From Pseudomonas mosselii (GTDB lineage Bacteria; Pseudomonadota; Gammaproteobacteria; Pseudomonadales; Pseudomonadaceae): a stretch of DNA of 64,000 nt. Under the pieces are notes generated by a model, which saw nothing but the letters and a program-made list of their open reading frames with translations, had not been told where the DNA came from and did no database searches. The stretch lies in contig NZ_QJRP01000004.1 in NCBI RefSeq assembly GCF_003205295.1, positions 248,001-312,000 of the forward strand. The letters are read 5' to 3'. Position 1 is the first letter of the stretch. Each line of letters begins with the position of its first letter. Below are positions 55,501 through 61,018 of the stretch, piece by piece. Position numbers and translations under genes: made by a program.

Positions 55501-58354
55501 GGGCAGCCTGAAGTTCTTCAACGGTACCTCGTGGGTCGATGTCTCGCTGAACCAGAACATCAGCCAGGCCGACATCGCCGCCGGCAAGCTCAAGTTCGTG
55601 CCGCTGGCCAACCAGTCGGGCGTCGACGGCTATGGCGGCAGCGGCGTGGGCAACAAGCAGGCCGACTACGCGCAGATCAAGTACAAGCCCAACGACGGCA
55701 CCAACGCCGGCGGCGAAGTGACCATGAAGGTCGATATCGCGCCAGTGGCCGACAAGCCTGACCTGAACATCGGCAACAACAACGTCAACTCCATTGGCCT
55801 GCTCAAGGAAACCTGGAACAGCCTCACGGGCCTCGGCAGCGGCGGCAACGGCATCACCGGCGATGCGCTGAAGAATGTCTTCGCCAACTCCGGCAATGCC
55901 AGCAAGAGCGAGACCGTCACCGGTGTCGACACGGTCGCCACCGTGACGCCTGGCACGGGCTCGAAGACCTCCGGCCTGATCTACCTGGAAGCCGGCAAGA
56001 CCTATTCGTTCAGTGGCACCGCCGACGACAGCCTGCAGATCGTCGTGGGCGGCAAGAACGTCGCCAGCGGGACCTGGGGCAACAGCAGCGGCGCCATCTC
56101 CGGCAGCTTCACCCCGACCACCAGCGGCTACTACACCCTGGAGATCTACAACGCCAACCAGTCCGGCCCCGGCAGCCTGGACGTCAACATCAAGGTGGGC
56201 AACGGCGCGGTCACCGACCTCAACAGCTCGAACATCCCGATGTACCCGAGCGTCAAGGACCTGACCAACGCCGGCGTGACCGTCGGCGACCTGCACGGCA
56301 GCAACAACCAGGGCTACTACGACGGCTACAAGCTCAACGAAGGCGGCGAGAACGGCGCCCCGGTCAAGCTGGTGGGCATCAGCACCAACCTGACCGACAC
56401 CGACGGCTCCGAGTCCCTGAGCGTCAAGCTCAGCGGCATTCCCGCAGGCTCGGTGCTGGCCGACAATGCCGGCCACACCATCACCGTCGGCAAGGACGCG
56501 GTGGACGTCACCGGCTGGAACCTGGGCAGCCTGACCATCAAGCCACCGGCCTACTATGCCGGCCAGTTCGACGTGAAGGTCAGCTCGACCTCCACCGAGA
56601 GCGTCGGCGGCAGCACCGCGACCAGCGAAGGCACCATCAAGGTCACGGTCTACCCGCAGTCCTACACCACCAGCAACCTGTCCTCGGACAGCGACAACAT
56701 CACCGGCACCGACGGCAACGATGTGGTAGTGGCCGACGTCACCGGCCTGCACGTGGTGCCGGGCCAGGACTACAACCTCGCCTTCATCGTCGACACCTCG
56801 GGTAGCATGGGCTCGTCCGGCGTGGATGCGGCGAAGAAATCCCTGGAGTCGGTGTTCAAGACCCTGGCCGCCAGCGTCAAGGGCGACCAGTCGGGCACCG
56901 TGAACATCCTGCTGGTGGACTTCGCCACCCAGGTCAAGAGCAGCGTTGCGGTAACCCTGAACGATGCCGGCCTGCAGCAGTTGCTCAACGCCCTGAACAA
57001 CCTGCGGGCAGACGGCGGCACCAACTACGAGGACGCCTTCAAGACCACCGCCAACTGGTTCCAGAACCTCAAGGATGGTGGCAACACCGGCAGCAACCAG
57101 ACGTTCTTCATCACCGACGGCAAGCCGACCTACTACCAGACCAACGAGAACCCCAACCCGACCCTGGGGACCTCGGGCATCACCCTGGACACCTTCCTGG
57201 CCTCGATCAACTACAAGCCGGGCATGGCGTACAACGGCTACATCGACAGCAGCAACACCAACTACGTCAGCATCGACAACGCCGGCAACCTGCAGGTGCA
57301 GTACTACCGCAACGGCTGGAAATACGGCGTATCGGGCGAACTGCATGCCGAAGGCAACGGCACCTATGAGCTGTCTTCGCGTGGCGGCCTGGGCTACGAC
57401 ACCAACAGCACCACCACGAGCAACTCGCAGGACAGCTTCAAGCTGCTCTCGGGCCTGTCCCAAGTCGAGGCCATCGGCCTCAACAACGGCGTCAACACCA
57501 ACGACCTGAAACCATACGACACCGACGGCAAGCCGCAGACCAACATCGACCCGAGCAAGCTGGCCGAGGCCATCCTCGGCCATACCGAAGTCACCCAGCC
57601 GGGCAATGACACGGTCAACGGCGGCGACGGCAACGACATCATCTTCGGCGACCTGATGGTCTTCGACGGTGTTGCCGGCACCGGTGTCGAGGCAATCCGC
57701 GGCTATGTCGCCGACAAGCTGGGCGTCGACGCGGGCAGCGTGGACGCACGGGCGATGCACAAGTACATCACCGAGAACTACGCCGAGTTCGATGTCTCGC
57801 GCAGCAACGACGGCGCCGACACCCTGCTGGGCGGCAACGGCAACGACATCATCTTCGGCCAGGGTGGCAACGACTACATCGACGGCGGCAAGGGCAACGA
57901 CATCCTGCTCGGTGGCACCGGCAACGACACCCTGCTCGGCGGCGAAGGCAACGACATCCTGTTCGGCGGTGCCGGCAATGACATCCTCATCGGCGGCAAG
58001 GGTGACGACATCATGACCGGTGGCAGCGGTGCCGACACCTTCGTGTGGAAGGCCGGCGACCTGGGCAAGGACGTGATCAAGGACTTCAAGGCCAGCGAGG
58101 GCGACCGCCTCGACCTGAGCGACCTGCTCCAGGGCGAGAAAGCCAGCACCATCGACAACTTCCTGAAGATCACCACGGTCAATGGCGAGTCGACCCTGCA
58201 GGTCAGCACCGAAGGCAAGCTCAACGCCGCCGGTGGCCTGGCCAACGCCGACGTGACCATCAAGCTCGAGGGTGTGAACTGGTCCAACACCACGATCAAC
58301 TCGTTGATCAGCGGTGCCGACCCGACCATCAAGATCGACAACTCCAACAGCTGA
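40502..58354 (+). CDS. lapA: LapA, giant type I-secreted biofilm adhesin
   Basis: The 5,950-residue surface adhesin mediates irreversible attachment. In order: N-terminal retention module (1-106) with the LapG cleavage motif TAAG at 107-110; an Ala/Gly linker; a degenerate repeat then four 100-residue repeats (about 275-675); 19 copies each of two alternating ~110-residue Ig-like units, forming a 220-residue period (about 676-4835). The C-terminal part has a Calx-beta-like domain (4840-4960), a cadherin-like region, a PA14-like domain (about 5100-5232), a von Willebrand A domain with MIDAS DTSGS (Asp5431), RTX nonapeptides (GGNGNDIIFG type, about 5770-5845) and a secretion signal. P. putida KT2440 LapA is longer (8,682 residues); that of P. 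fluorescens Pf0-1 is somewhat shorter. RTX and vWA domains imply calcium binding. It is divergent from its exporter genes. Confidence 0.96.
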   Translation: MSTVVAIVKSIVGQVIAVSPEGIRRVLIEGDRLLAGEQVDTGAGGAVTLELADGRVLDLGRDTQWSADAPDSSTDLSQATAQAAPSVEELQQAIAAGVDPTTELEATAAGPAAAGGGSVGGGHSFVLLEETAGVVDPSIGFPTGPIGFANGLAAEELGGLDGNAASTNTTNVPLTTGLTLSATPTITEAGGVIVYTATVGQPPLTNLTVTLSNGAVIVIPAGQTSGTVNVDIPANDTPYIDGGQISATITGTTGGNGLIVTPSTTPAVTQVTDTIDTTTATLTATPSVTEGGVITYTVTLTNPAQTPVTVTLSNGQTVTIEAGKSSGSVDFQTPANDVYNNGSTVSTTITGATGGNFEKLEPNPAPAETKINDSVDTTTATLTATPSVTEGGVITYTVTLTNPAQTPVTITLSNGQTVTIEAGKSSGSVDFQTPANDVYNNGSTVSTTITGAAGGNFEKLEPNPTPAETLINDSVDTTTATLTATPSVTEGGVITYTVTLTNPAQTPVTVTLSNGQTVTIEAGKSSGSVDFQTPANDVYNNGSTVSTTITGATGGNFEKLEPNPAPAETKINDSIDTTTATLTATPSVTEGGVITYTVTLTNPAQTPVTVTLSNGQTITVKAGESTGSVDFQTPANDVFVNGSTVSTSITGATGGNFEKLEPDTTPTQTVISDSIDTVTVSIASNGNVTEAEQPTFTVSVSQKLDHDLTVTLSNGATVVITAGQTQATYSLPAQGDDVFKDASSVTLGVTDASVAGKTFENLQLGGDATVQISDTTSEVVATLTADKTTVSEGGQITYTVTLTNAQGLPVSGHNGLTFTLTDGTKVTIPAGSTSGTFTITAADDVFVGGQPSIVNKIESVAGGDNFEKLTLGDNTVTTTVTDEPGTGTPGTDNQGDKVTVTIVGKGDVTEDQQPAFTVKVSQKLDHDLTVTLSNGDKVVIPAGQTEAEYKAKAQGDDVFKDGDTLTVGITDAAVDGKAFENLELGGNASVQITDTVSEVVATLSADKTTVAEGGQITYTVTLTNAQGLPVNGHNGLTFTLTDGTKVTIPAGSASGTFTITAADDVFVGGQPNIVNKIESVAGGDNFEKLTLGDNTITTTVTDEPGTGTPGTDNQGDKVTVTIVGKGDVTEDQQPAFTVKVSQKLDHDLTVTLSNGDKVVIPAGQTETEYKAKAQGDDVFKDGDTLTVGITDAAVDGKAFENLELGGNASVQITDTISEVVATLTADKTTVTEGGQITYTVTLTNAQGLSVTGHNGLTFTLTDGTKVTIPAGSASGTFTITAADDVFVGGQPSIVNKIESVAGGDNFEKLTLGDNTVTTTVTDEPGTGTPGTDNQGDKVTVTIVGKGDVTEDQQPAFTVKVSQKLDHDLTVTLSNGDKVVIPAGQTEAEYKAKAQGDDVFKDGDTLTVGITDAAVDGKAFENLELGGNASVQITDTVSEVVATLTADKTTVSEGGQITYTVTLTNAQGLPVNGHNGLTFTLTDGTKVTIPAGSASGTFTITAPDDVFVGGQPSIVNKIEGVSGADNFEKLTLGDNTITTTVTDEPGTGTPGTDNQGDKVTVTIVGKGDVTEDQQPAFTVKVSQKLDHDLTVTLSNGDKVVIPAGQTETEYKAKAQGDDVFKDGDTLTVGISDAAVDGKAFENLELGGNASVQITDTVSEVVATLTADKTTVSEGGQITYTVTLTNAQGLSVTGHNGLTFTLTDGTKVTIPAGSASGTFTITAPDDVFVGGQPSIVNKIESVAGSDNFEKLTLGDNTVTTTVTDEPGTGTPGTDNQGDKVTVTIVGKGDVTEDQQPAFTVKVSQKLDHDLTVTLSNGDKVVIPAGQTEAEYKAKAQGDDVFKDGDTLTVGITDAAVDGKAFENLELGGNASVQITDTISEVVATLTADKTTVSEGGQITYTVTLTNAQGLPVNGHNGLTFTLTDGTKVTIPAGSANGTFTITAPDDVFVGGQPSIVNKIESVAGGDNFEKLTLGDNSVTTTVTDEPGTGTPGTDNQGDKVTVTIVGKGDVTEEQQPAFTVKVSQKLDHDLTVTLSNGDKVVIPAGQTETEYKAKAQGDDVFKDGDTLTVGITDAAVDGKAFENLELGGNASVQITDTVSEVVATLTADKTTVTEGGQITYTVTLTNAQGLPVNGHNGLTFTLTDGTKVTIPAGSASGTFTITVPDDVFVGGQPSIVNKIEGVSGADNFEKLTLGDNSVTTSVTDEPGTGTPGTDNQGDKVTVTIVGKGDVTEDQQPAFTVKVSQKLDHDLTVTLSNGDKVVIPAGQTETEYKAKAQGDDVFKDGDTLTVGITDAAVDGKAFENLELGGNASVQITDTVSEVVATLTADKTTVTEGGQITYTVTLTNAQGLSVTGHNGLTFTLTDGTKVTVPAGSASGTFTITAPSDVFVGGQPSIVNKLEGVSGADNFEKLTLGKETLTTTVTDDPDTGNKVSVTIVSNGDVTEDLQPSFTVKVNQKLDQDLTVTLSNGAKVVIPAGQTQVEYKADAQGDDVFKDGSSLTVGITDAVVDGKTFENLELGGNATVQITDTVSEVVATLTADKTTVSEGGQITYTVTLTNAQGLPVNGHNGLTFTLTDGTKVTIPAGSTSGTFTITAPDDVFVGGQPSIVNKIESVVGGDNFEKLTLGDNTVTTSVTDEPGTGTPGTDNQGDKVTVTIVGKGDVTEDQQPAFTVKVSQKLDHDLTVTLSNGDKVVIPAGQTEAEYKAKAQGDDVFKDGDTLTVGITDAAVDGKAFENLELGGNASVQITDTISEVVATLTADKTTVTEGGQITYTVTLTNAQGLPVNGHNGLTFTLTDGTKVTIPAGSASGTFTITAPDDVFVGGQPSIVNKIESVSGADNFEKLTLGDNTVTTTVTDEPGTGTPGTDNQGDKVTVTIVGKGDVTEDQQPAFTVKVSQKLDHDLTVTLSNGDKVVIPAGQTEAEYKAKAQGDDVFKDGDTLTVGITDAAVDGKAFENLELGGNASVQITDTVSEVVATLTADKTTVSEGGQITYTVTLTNAQGLPVNGHNGLTFTLTDGTKVTIPAGSASGTFTINAPDDVFVGGQPTITNKLEGVTGADNFEKLTLGQDEVKTSVTDEPGTGTPGTDNQGDKVTVTIVGKGDVTEDQQPAFTVKVSQKLDHDLTVTLSNGDKVVIPAGQTETEYKAKAQGDDVFKDGDTLTVGITDAAVDGKAFENLELGGNASVQITDTVSEVVATLTADKTTVSEGGQITYTVTLTNAQGLSVTGHNGLTFTLSDGTKVTVPAGSASGTFTITAADDVFVGGQPSIVNKIESVVGGDNFEKLTLGQDEVKTSVTDEPGTGTPGTDNQGDKVTVTIVGKGDVTEDQQPAFTVKVSQKLDHDLTVTLSNGDKVVIPAGQTEAEYKAKAQGDDVFKDGDTLTVGITDAAVDGKAFENLELGGNASVQITDTVSEVVATLTADKTTVTEGGQVTYTVTLTNAQGLPVNGHNGLTFTLTDGTKVTIPAGSASGTFTITAPDDVFVGGQPSIVNKIEGVSGADNFEKLTLGDNTVTTSVTDEPGTGTPGTDNQGDKVSVTIVGNGDVNEAQQPSFTVKVSQKLDQDLTVTLSNGAKVVIPAGQTQVEYKAAAQGDDVFKDGSSLTVGITDAAVNGKTFENLELGGNATVQITDTISEVVATLSADKTTVSEGGQITYTVTLTNAQGLSVTGHNGLTFTLSDGTKVTIPAGSASGTAIITAPDDVFVGGQATISNKITGVTGADNFEKLTLGQNEVQTSVTDEPGTGTPGTDNQGDKVSVTIVGNGNVTEDQQPSFTVKVSQKLGYDLTVTLSNGDKVVIPAGHTQTEYKAAAQGDDVFKDGSSLTVGITDATVPGHTFENLELGGNATVQITDTISEVVATLSADKTTVSEGGQITYTVTLTNAQGLSVTGHNGLTFTLTDGTKVTIPAGSATGTFTINAPDDVFVGGQPTISNKITGVTGADNFEKLTLGQNEVKTTVTDEPGSGTPGTGNQGDKVSVTIVGNGDVNEAQQPSFTVKVSQKLDQDLTVTLSNGAKVIIPAGQTQVEYKAAAQGDDVFKDGSSLTVGITDAAVTGKTFENLELGGNATVQITDTISEVVATLSADKTTVTEGGQITYTVTLTNAQGLSVTGHNGLTFTLSDGTKVTIPAGSATGTATITAPDDVFVGGQATISNKITGVTGADNFEKLTLGQNEVKTSVTDEPGSGTPGTDNQGDKVSVTIVGNGDVNEAQQPSFTVKVSQKLDQDLTVTLSNGAKVVIPAGQTQVEYKAPVQGDDVFKDGGPLTVGITDAAVTGKTFENLELGGSATVQITDTISEVVATLSADKTTVAEGGQFTYTVTLTNAQGLPVNGHNGLTFTLSDGTKVTIPAGSATGTVTITAKDDVFVGGQPSIVNKIESVTGGGNFEKLTLGSNTLTTTVTDEPGSGTPGTGNQGDKVSVTIVGNGDVNEAQQPSFTVKVSQKLDQDLTVTLSNGAKVIIPAGQTQVEYKAAAQGDDVFKDGSSLTVGVTDATVTGKTFENLELGGNATVQITDTISEVVATLSADKTTVAEGGQITYTVTLTNAQGLSVTGHNGLTFTLTDGTKVTIPAGSASGTFTITAADDVFVGGQPTISNKITGVTGGDNFEKLTLGQNEVKTTVTDEPGSGTPGTGNQGDKVSVTIVGNGNVTEDQQPSFTVKVSQKLAQDLTVTLSNGAKVIIPAGQTQVEYKAAAQGDDVFKDGSSLTVGITDATVTGKTFENLELGGNATVQITDTISEVVATLSADKTTVTEGGQVTYTVTLTNAQGLSVTGHNGLTFTLTDGTKVSIPAGSASGTFTITAKDDPYLGGQPNIVNKIESVAGGDNFEKLTLGSNTVTTSVTDEPSGQGDLTTVGISGDTSVTEGDTAHYNLTLSNPSKSEVTITLTYSGTATDGQDFTGVVTVKIPAGSSGTTFDIKTIDDKLVEGSENFTVKITGATGGGFENLQVDAGKSSVTTTIIDNDHAPVSTGGAVTGSEDTDYVFKWGDFNVSDADGNTGLSVTISKLPDLGSLKFFNGTSWVDVSLNQNISQADIAAGKLKFVPLANQSGVDGYGGSGVGNKQADYAQIKYKPNDGTNAGGEVTMKVDIAPVADKPDLNIGNNNVNSIGLLKETWNSLTGLGSGGNGITGDALKNVFANSGNASKSETVTGVDTVATVTPGTGSKTSGLIYLEAGKTYSFSGTADDSLQIVVGGKNVASGTWGNSSGAISGSFTPTTSGYYTLEIYNANQSGPGSLDVNIKVGNGAVTDLNSSNIPMYPSVKDLTNAGVTVGDLHGSNNQGYYDGYKLNEGGENGAPVKLVGISTNLTDTDGSESLSVKLSGIPAGSVLADNAGHTITVGKDAVDVTGWNLGSLTIKPPAYYAGQFDVKVSSTSTESVGGSTATSEGTIKVTVYPQSYTTSNLSSDSDNITGTDGNDVVVADVTGLHVVPGQDYNLAFIVDTSGSMGSSGVDAAKKSLESVFKTLAASVKGDQSGTVNILLVDFATQVKSSVAVTLNDAGLQQLLNALNNLRADGGTNYEDAFKTTANWFQNLKDGGNTGSNQTFFITDGKPTYYQTNENPNPTLGTSGITLDTFLASINYKPGMAYNGYIDSSNTNYVSIDNAGNLQVQYYRNGWKYGVSGELHAEGNGTYELSSRGGLGYDTNSTTTSNSQDSFKLLSGLSQVEAIGLNNGVNTNDLKPYDTDGKPQTNIDPSKLAEAILGHTEVTQPGNDTVNGGDGNDIIFGDLMVFDGVAGTGVEAIRGYVADKLGVDAGSVDARAMHKYITENYAEFDVSRSNDGADTLLGGNGNDIIFGQGGNDYIDGGKGNDILLGGTGNDTLLGGEGNDILFGGAGNDILIGGKGDDIMTGGSGADTFVWKAGDLGKDVIKDFKASEGDRLDLSDLLQGEKASTIDNFLKITTVNGESTLQVSTEGKLNAAGGLANADVTIKLEGVNWSNTTINSLISGADPTIKIDNSNS
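41320..42520 (+). repeat. Four tandem 300-bp repeats in lapA
   Basis: Four in-frame units of exactly 300 bp (100 residues) start TATLTATPSVTEGGVITYTV. The first three are nearly identical at the DNA level; the fourth changes in its second half (NGQTITVKAGESTGSVDFQT, NDVFVNGS), blending towards the next repeat class. A more diverged unit precedes them at about 41020-41320. Confidence 0.93.
42530..55010 (+). repeat. Tandem 660-bp repeat array in lapA (19 periods)
   Basis: The array alternates unit A (marker HNGLTFTL) and unit B (marker QKLDHDL or QKLDQDL). Marker A occurs 19 times, at about 42940, 43600, 44260 and so on to 54800, with a strict 660-base period except one 636-base step between about 47555 and 48191. 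A and B are joined by the linker TDEPGTGTPGTDNQGDKV. Units before about 51060 are mostly the HDL/NGDKVVIP type and later ones the QDL/NGAKVVIP type. Confidence 0.95.
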
Positions 58355-58361
58355 TCCCTTA

Positions 58362-58407
58362 CCCCCGACCACGGCCCGCCAGGGCCGGCGTCGGGGGCGC
58401 GGGCTTT
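58362..58407 (+). terminator. lapA terminator
   Basis: CCCCCGAC (58362-58369) pairs with GTCGGGGG (58390-58397), with an inner GGCCC/GGGCC stem, followed by CGCGGGCTTTT. It begins 8 bases after the lapA stop. Confidence 0.65.
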
Positions 58408-58498
58408 TCCAGCCATCCCTTCACGCGCATACTCGTGCACCGGGCTTACATGCCCGGTGAACTTTGCCTATGCTGCTGACTACCAAAAAGGATTCATC

Positions 58499-58858
58499 GT
58501 GACGAGGGACGCCGCCATGTTCTACGTGCAACGCGACGCCGAGGGCCAGTTGCTGCGAGTGGAAGCCGCCGCGTTTGACGGTTTTACCGATATGGTCCCG
58601 GCAGACAATGCCGAGATCCAGGAATGGTTCGCCGACGACGTTGTCGAGAACAGCCTCAAGCAGCTCAAGCAGAGCGACCTGGACATGATCCGGGTACTGG
58701 AAGACCTGATCGAGGTGTTGACCGCCAAGGGCGTTTTCAGCATCACCGACCTGCCACCCGGCGCCCAGGCCAAACTGCTCAACCGCTCCACGGCGCGCAA
58801 GGCGCTGGGCGGCCTGAACAACCTGATCGAGGAAGACGAGGAAGGCGGGTTGATCTGA
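58499..58858 (+). CDS. Small acidic protein of unknown function between lapA and lapD
   Basis: The 119-residue product has no signal peptide or membrane helix. It begins VTRDAAMFYVQRDAEGQLLR (GTG start) and is acidic, with alternating helices (SLKQLKQSDLDMIRVLEDLI, RSTARKALGGLNNLIEEDEE). Homologues in Pseudomonas are common and are sometimes mislabelled tryptophan synthase beta-like; I do not assign a function. The GTG at 58499 is preferred for its AGGA 7 bases upstream; an ATG at 58517 is possible. It lies downstream of the lapA terminator on the same strand and converges with lapD, so its link to the lap system is positional only. Confidence 0.72.
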   Translation: MTRDAAMFYVQRDAEGQLLRVEAAAFDGFTDMVPADNAEIQEWFADDVVENSLKQLKQSDLDMIRVLEDLIEVLTAKGVFSITDLPPGAQAKLLNRSTARKALGGLNNLIEEDEEGGLI

Positions 58859-58937
58859 TCACGCGGCCATTGTTTGCGCCTGTAGGAAATCGCCCAGCCC
58901 TTTGGGGCTGCGCTGTCGCGCAGGGAACTGTTAACAG

Positions 58938-59056
58938 TGTGGGAGCGGCCTTGCGTCGCAAAAGGGGTGCGAAGCGCCCCCAGATCTGCGCATCAAGCTG
59001 ATATTGCCGGGGCCGCTATGCGGCCCTTTCGCGACACAAGGCCGCTCCCACAGGGT
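58938..59056. repeat. REP element pair (GGCCTTGTGTCGCG type)
   Basis: Inverted REP arms at about 58938-58985 and 59010-59056 fill the convergent gap between the small gene and lapD. A degenerate REP-like fragment (CCTGTAGGAAATCGCCCAGC) precedes them at 58879. Confidence 0.88.
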
Positions 59057-59061
59057 TCCAC

Positions 59062-61008
59062 TCAGCGCCAGGGCGCCGGCCCACCGACCAGTTGCCCCTG
59101 TATCCCCTGCACGCCCATCTCCCGTAGTACTTTCAGCTCCCCTTCGGTCTCCACCCGCTCGGCGATCAACGGCAGGTCGATGCTGTGCGCCGCGCGCTGG
59201 ATGGCCTCGATGAACAGGCGCTTGTGCCGCTCCTGGTCGATGTTGCGAATATAGCCACCGTCGATCTTCAGATAGGCCAGGCCCAGGTGGGCGAGATTGC
59301 CAATCATGCTGAAGCGCCCGCCGAAGCGCTGCAGCGCCAGGCTGAAGCCCAGGGCGCGCAGGCGCCGGGTCAGCTGCTCCAGCACCGTCTGCTCGGGCAA
59401 CTGCTCCTCGCCAATCTCGAACGTTAGTCGTCGACCCAGCGCACCGTGCTGGCCCAGCAGCTCGTAGACTCTCTGCAGCGCCTTGGGATCGGCCAAGGTC
59501 GCGGCCGACAAGTTCAACGCCAGCGCCTCGCCATGCCCCTGCAAGTGCCTGAGCACTTTCTCCAGCACCAGCAGGTCCAGCCGCGCCATCCAGCCGAAGC
59601 GCTCCAGCCACGGCAGGAAGCGGCCGGCCGCCAGGGCTTCGCCCTGCTCGTCGTGCAGGCGCGAGATGACCTTGTAGTGCAGCACCCGCTCTGGCGCCCT
59701 GGCATCCACGACCGGCTGGAAGAACAACTCGAACTGCCCGTTGCCCAACGCCTGGTCCAGGCGCGTGTGCCAGGCGTGGTGGCTGTCGGCGGCCTGGCCC
59801 GCTGCGCCCTGTTCCAGGCACACCCAGCCCGGTGCGGGCTGGCTCTCGGCACGGGCCAGGGCCTCGTCGGCGAGCTTGAGCAGCGCTTGCGGGGCGTCCC
59901 CGGGGCTGTAGGGCGCCAGGCCGATGCAGGCCACCGGGTCGACATCGCTTGCCCCGGTCTCGTGCAGGCTCTGCAAGGTGGCCTCCAGGGCCTGGGCCAA
60001 CTGGATCGCCTCGTCATGCACCATGCCCGGCGCCAGCACCGCGAACTCGCCGCCACGGCTGCGGGTGATCAGGTCGTTGGTCTCGGGGAAGTTCGCGCAG
60101 GTGCGACGCAACTGCTCGCCCACCGCCTGCAGCAACTGGTCGGTGCGCTGGCCACCCAGGCGCGCGTTCAGGCCTGCCAGGTCCTGGACCCGCAGCAACA
60201 GCAGGTAGCCGGCACGGGCCTCCTCGAGGTTGCTGACCCGGGCGTTGAGCTGCATTTCGAAGTAACGGCGGTTGGCCAGCCCGGTAAGGCTGTCCTGGTA
60301 CGACTCGGCGCGCAGCTTCTCGCTGCGCTCGGCCTGCTCGGTGAACAGCGCCTTGAGCTTCTCGACCATCTGGTTCATCGCCTGCACCACCCGGCGCAAC
60401 TCGGGTGTGCGCGGCAACTCCGGCAGGCTGAGGAACTCACGGCGGGCAATAGCATGGGACTGCGCCACCATGTAGTCGAGCGGCCGCAGCTGGCGACGCA
60501 GCAGCAGCGCCCCGAGCACCGCGCTCGCCGCGCCGCACAGCAGCAGCCAGCCCAGGCTGCCCAGGGCGCTCTGCCAGAGCTTGGCCAGGGCGAACATCGG
60601 ATGGCTGATCACCTCGACCCGCGCCGCTTGCTGCCAGCCACGGCTGACAATGGCGTCACCACCGGCCGGATCCAGGCCGATCAGCTGGATGAACCAACTC
60701 GGCACGCCGCCCGCGTCAGGCTCGGCATGGCGCTCGACCAGCACGGCATTGGAGTCCAGGTCGATGACCTTGATGCTCGAATAGTAGCCACTGTCGAAGA
60801 TCGAACTGACCATCAGCTCGACCATCGCCGGGTCATCGATGTTCGGCGTCAGCGACAGCGCCAGCGCGGTCGCCGCATCCTGGGCATGGGAGCGCAGCTG
60901 GTTGACGTACTGGCTGCGCGAGCTCTCCAGGCTGACCATGAAGCTGCCACTGAAGGCGACCACCAGGAACAGGCAAATGGCTAGCAGCAATTGTTTGAAC
61001 AGTGACAT
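59062..61008 (-). CDS. lapD: LapD, inner-membrane c-di-GMP receptor controlling LapG
   Basis: This 648-residue protein has an N-terminal membrane helix (about 5-25), a periplasmic output domain, a second helix (about 152-170), a HAMP/S-helix, then GGDEF-like and EAL-like domains. Both enzyme motifs are degenerate: RGGEF replaces GGDEF and KVISRL sits where EAL-type enzymes have ExLxR, so it should bind but not make or break c-di-GMP. Trp125 (SRGWQQAAR) falls exactly at the position of the LapG-binding tryptophan described in P. fluorescens LapD. When c-di-GMP is high it sequesters LapG and protects LapA. Its AAGGAG ribosome site overlaps the lapG stop, 10 bases upstream. Confidence 0.95.
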   Translation of the reverse strand: MSLFKQLLLAICLFLVVAFSGSFMVSLESSRSQYVNQLRSHAQDAATALALSLTPNIDDPAMVELMVSSIFDSGYYSSIKVIDLDSNAVLVERHAEPDAGGVPSWFIQLIGLDPAGGDAIVSRGWQQAARVEVISHPMFALAKLWQSALGSLGWLLLCGAASAVLGALLLRRQLRPLDYMVAQSHAIARREFLSLPELPRTPELRRVVQAMNQMVEKLKALFTEQAERSEKLRAESYQDSLTGLANRRYFEMQLNARVSNLEEARAGYLLLLRVQDLAGLNARLGGQRTDQLLQAVGEQLRRTCANFPETNDLITRSRGGEFAVLAPGMVHDEAIQLAQALEATLQSLHETGASDVDPVACIGLAPYSPGDAPQALLKLADEALARAESQPAPGWVCLEQGAAGQAADSHHAWHTRLDQALGNGQFELFFQPVVDARAPERVLHYKVISRLHDEQGEALAAGRFLPWLERFGWMARLDLLVLEKVLRHLQGHGEALALNLSAATLADPKALQRVYELLGQHGALGRRLTFEIGEEQLPEQTVLEQLTRRLRALGFSLALQRFGGRFSMIGNLAHLGLAYLKIDGGYIRNIDQERHKRLFIEAIQRAAHSIDLPLIAERVETEGELKVLREMGVQGIQGQLVGGPAPWR

Positions 61009-61018
61009 CTGTGCTCCT

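Noticed and set aside
44618..58372. Minus-strand open frame of 4,584 codons
   Set aside because: It is the exact codon-phase complement of lapA, and its translation is low-complexity Gly/Asp/Val/Leu-rich. Its openness follows from absence of TTA, CTA and TCA codons in lapA.
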